64,000 bases of DNA from positions 4,898,001-4,962,000 of the forward strand of contig NW_027473314.1 of the NCBI RefSeq assembly GCF_050947335.1, in the 5' to 3' direction. How positions within the stretch are numbered: position 1 is the stretch's first letter; every line of letters begins with the position of its first letter. This DNA comes from Megachile rotundata. Its lineage: Eukaryota > Arthropoda > Insecta > Hymenoptera > Megachilidae. The notes under the pieces are model-generated. The model saw only the letters and a program-made list of their open reading frames with translations, did not search any database and was not told where the DNA came from. Both the position numbers and the translations under genes were made by a program. Positions 60,830 through 64,000 of the stretch are shown one piece after another.

Positions 60830-63102
60830 ACAATCACAATCATACAATCACAATCATACAAATAACATCATACAAATAAAATCATACAACCACAATCATA
60901 CAATCACAATCATACAATCACAGTCATACAATCACAGTCATACAATCACAATCATACAATCACAATCATACAAATAACATCATACAAATAAAATCATACA
61001 ACCACAATCATACAATCACAATCATACAATCACAGTCATACAATCACATTCATACAATCACAATCATACAATCGCAATCATACAATCGCAATGTCACAAT
61101 CACTATCATACAATCACAATCATACAATCACAATCATACAATCACAATCATACAATCACAATCATACAATCACGACCATACAATCACGATCATACAATCA
61201 CAATCAGACAATCAAAATCATACAATCACAATCATACAGTCGCAATCATGCAATGACAATCATACAATCACAATCATACAATTAAAATCATACAATCACA
61301 ATCATACAATCACAAGCATACAATCACAATCATACAATCACAATCATACAATCACAATCATACAATCTCAATCATGCAATCACAATCATACAATCAAAAT
61401 CATACAACCACAATCATGCAATCACAATCATACACTCACAATCATACAATCACAGTCATACAATCACAATCATACAATCACAATCATATAATCACAATCA
61501 TGCAATGACAATCATACAATCAACATCATACAATCACAATCATACAGTCGCAATCATGCAATCACAATAATACAATCACAATCATACAATTAAAATCATA
61601 CAATCACAATCATACAATCACAATCATACAATCACAATCATACAATCACAATCATACAATCGCAATCATACAATCGCAATGTCACAATCACTATCATACA
61701 ATCACAATCATACAATCACAATCATACAATCACAATCCTACTATCACAATCATACAATCACAGTCATACAATCACAATCATACAATCGCTATCATACAAT
61801 CGCAATGTCACAATCACTATCGTACAATCACAATCATACAATCACAATCATACAATCACAATCATACAATCACAATCATACAATCACGACCATACAATCA
61901 CGATCATACAATCACAATCATACAATCGCAATATTACAATCGCAATCATACAATCACAATCATACGATCACAATCATACAATCACAGTCATACAATCACA
62001 GTCATACAATCACAATCATACAATCACAATCATACAAATAACATCATACAAATAAAATCATACAACCACAATCATACAATCACAATCATACAATCACAGT
62101 CATACAATCACATTCATACAATCACAATCATACAATCGCAATCATACAATCGCAATGTCACAATCACTATCATACAATCACAATCATACAATCACAATCA
62201 TACAATCACAATCATACAAATAACATCATACAAATAAAATCATACAACCACAATCATACAATCACAATCATACAATCACAGTCATACAATCACAGTCATA
62301 CAATCACAATCATACAATCACAATCATACAAATAACATCATACAAATAAAATCATACAACCACAATCATACAATCACAATCATACAATCACAGTCATACA
62401 ATCACATTCATACAATCACAATCATACAATCGCAATCATACAATCGCAATGTCACAATCACTATCATACAATCACAATGATACAATCACAATCATACAAT
62501 CACAATCATACAATCACAATCATACAATCACAATCATACAATCACAACCATACAATCACAATCATACACTCACAATCATACAATCACAGTCATACAATCA
62601 AAATCATACAATCACAATCATAAAATCACAATCATACAATCACGATCATACAATCACGATCATAAAATCACGATCATACAATCACGATCATACAATCACG
62701 ATCATACAATCACAATCATACAATCACAATCATACAATCGCAATATTACAATCGCAATATTACAATCGCAATCATACAATCGCAAAGTCACAATCACTAT
62801 CATACAATCACAATCATACAACCACAGTCTTACAATCACAATCATACAACCACAGTCTTACAATCACAATCATACAATCACAATCATACAATTAAAATCA
62901 TACAATTAAAACCATACAATCACAATCATACAATGACAATCATACAATCACAATCATACAATCACAATCATATAATCACAATCATGCAATCACAATCATA
63001 CAATCAACATCATACAATCACAATCATACAGTCGCAATCATGCAATCACAATCATACAATCACAATCATACAATTAAAATCATACAATCACAATCATACA
63101 AT

Positions 63103-63251
63103 CACGATCATACAATCACGATCATACAATCACGATCATACAATCACGATCATACAATCACGATCATACAATCGCGATCATACAATCACGATCATACAAT
63201 CACGATCATACAATCACGATCATACAATCACGATCATACAATCACGATCAT
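63103..63251 (+). repeat. CGATC run A17, 11 units with one CGCG unit
   Basis: Sixth unit is TCGCGATC, arms 5 and 5. It shares the CGCG unit with A16 one block upstream, but the arms differ and the right flank is the usual short form with one plain monomer before CACAGTC. Confidence 0.93.
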
Positions 63252-64000
63252 ACAATCACAATCATACAATCACAGTCATACAATCACAATCATACAATCA
63301 CAATCACACAAATAACATCATACAAATAAAATCATACAACCACAATCATACAATCACAATCATACAATCACAATCTTTCTATCACAATCATACAATCACA
63401 ATCATACAATCGCAATCATACAATCGCAATGTCACAATCACTATCATACAATCACAATCAAACAATCGCAATCATACAATCACAATCATACAATCACAAT
63501 CATACAATCACAATCATACAATCACAATCATACAACCACAATCATACAATCACAACCATACAATCACAATCATACACTCACAATCATACAATCACAGTCA
63601 TACAATCAAAATCATACAATCACAATCATAAAATCACAATCATACAATCACGATCATACAATCACGATCATAAAATCACGATCATACTATCACGATCATA
63701 CAATCACGATCATACAATCACAATCATACAATCACAATCATACAATCACAATCATACAATCGCAATATTACAATCGCAAAGTCACCATCACTATCATACA
63801 ATCACAATCATACAATCAAAATCATACAATCACAATCATACAATCACAATCATACAATCCCAATTATACAATCCCAATCATTCAACCTCAATCATACAAT
63901 CGCAATCATACAATCACAATCATATAATCACAATCATACAATCACAATCATACAATCACCATCATACAATCACAATCATACAATCACCATCATACAATCA

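Larger units (their letters stand above)
1..64000 (+). repeat. 14-bp satellite array filling the whole window
   Basis: The entire window is built from the 14-bp monomer ATCATACAATCACA, head to tail and all in one orientation, about 4,570 copies. The monomer is itself CAATCA-TA-CAATCA, two CAATCA cores separated by TA, which suggests an older, shorter repeat. The consensus has no G and no CpG on the + strand; G enters only through variant monomers such as CACGATC, TCGCAATC, CACAGTC and CATGCAATC, mostly A-to-G changes. I found no base run that cannot be read as this monomer or a variant, so there is no embedded gene, transposon or unique spacer. Long uninterrupted arrays with layered duplications are typical of eukaryotic satellite DNA; the species is not identifiable from the sequence. 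The array continues past both edges. Confidence 0.98.
59941..64000 (+). repeat. 4.27-4.63-kb tandem block, copy 2 (runs off window)
   Basis: Second copy. The 392-bp loss has its junction at about 61,205, where CAATCAGACAATCAAAATC joins two distant parts. The 476-bp gain lies at about 61.72-62.2 kb and contains a CCTACTATCAC monomer, a type E pair and an AAATAACATC module. The copy is not complete at the window end. Confidence 0.85.

Noticed and set aside
1..64000. CRISPR array
   Set aside because: Unit is 14 bp with no unique spacers, far shorter than CRISPR repeat-spacer units, and no cas genes are present.
1..64000. Telomeric repeat
   Set aside because: Monomer has no G cluster on either strand and does not fit TTAGGG-like or known long telomere repeats.
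1..64000. Centromere protein B box
   Set aside because: The required CG-rich pattern (TTCG....CGGG) is absent; variant monomers never combine into it. A centromeric role can be neither shown nor excluded.
1..64000. Pumilio-type sites on the minus strand (TGTATGAT)
   Set aside because: Shares only the TGTA core; the later positions do not match TGTANATA.
1..64000. tRNA, rRNA or other structured RNA
   Set aside because: The G-poor repetitive sequence cannot form the needed stems, and no conserved RNA motif is present.

Overview
The whole window is one uninterrupted tandem satellite array. Its unit is a 14-bp monomer with consensus ATCATACAATCACA on the + strand (7 A, 3 T, 4 C, no G), repeated about 4,570 times from the first base to the last. 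I see no gene, RNA gene, transposon, CRISPR array or non-satellite sequence, and both window edges lie inside the array. The scale and the layered duplications point to eukaryotic satellite or heterochromatic DNA. The species cannot be told from the sequence, and a prokaryotic origin is very unlikely.

The many open frames on the + strand are by-products. The monomer contains no TAA, TAG or TGA in that direction. Because 14 is not a multiple of 3, all three forward frames read the same 14-residue periodic peptide (SYNHNHTITIIQSQ) in different phases. The reverse strand carries two TGA per monomer and is closed. Frames end only where variant monomers add a stop.

Above the monomer there is a rich higher-order structure. 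Variant monomers form recurring marker modules. Examples are a CGATC-bearing monomer in runs of 5-18, a CCCAATC run of 1-5, an AAATAACATC/AAATAAAATC pair, a CAATAAAAGTC doublet, a CATTAAATTG patch, a TTTCTATCAC monomer and an ACAAACATCC monomer. The modules sit in long duplicated blocks with no single fixed period.

Layout: about 1.27-5.13 kb is a 1,932-bp tandem pair. About 3.66-11.9 kb is a 3.9-4.2-kb tandem pair. About 13.29-23.36 kb is a 5,039-bp tandem pair with no difference seen where I compared it. About 24.4-25.9 kb holds a 628-bp segment repeated at 910-bp offset. About 27.6-30.4 kb is a 1,400/1,414-bp tandem pair. About 36.3-45.9 kb holds three copies of a ~2.5-kb block. About 47.8-55 kb is a mosaic of 0.7-2.7-kb repeats. 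About 55.67 kb to the window end is a 4.27-4.63-kb tandem pair that runs off the edge.

The 14-bp register is almost perfectly kept. Every copy-to-copy size difference I measured is a multiple of 14, apart from four single-base losses (near 16,141, 21,180, 33,324 and 42,731). The first two are one event copied by the 5,039-bp duplication. The most informative structure is the set of 30 CGATC runs, whose copy number varies at a fixed place in the higher-order unit. Long and short runs are tied to different flanking markers on both sides, one class carries an internal interruption, and two runs look like recombinants between classes. The picture is an array evolving by in-register unequal exchange and local run expansion. 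No gene system is present.
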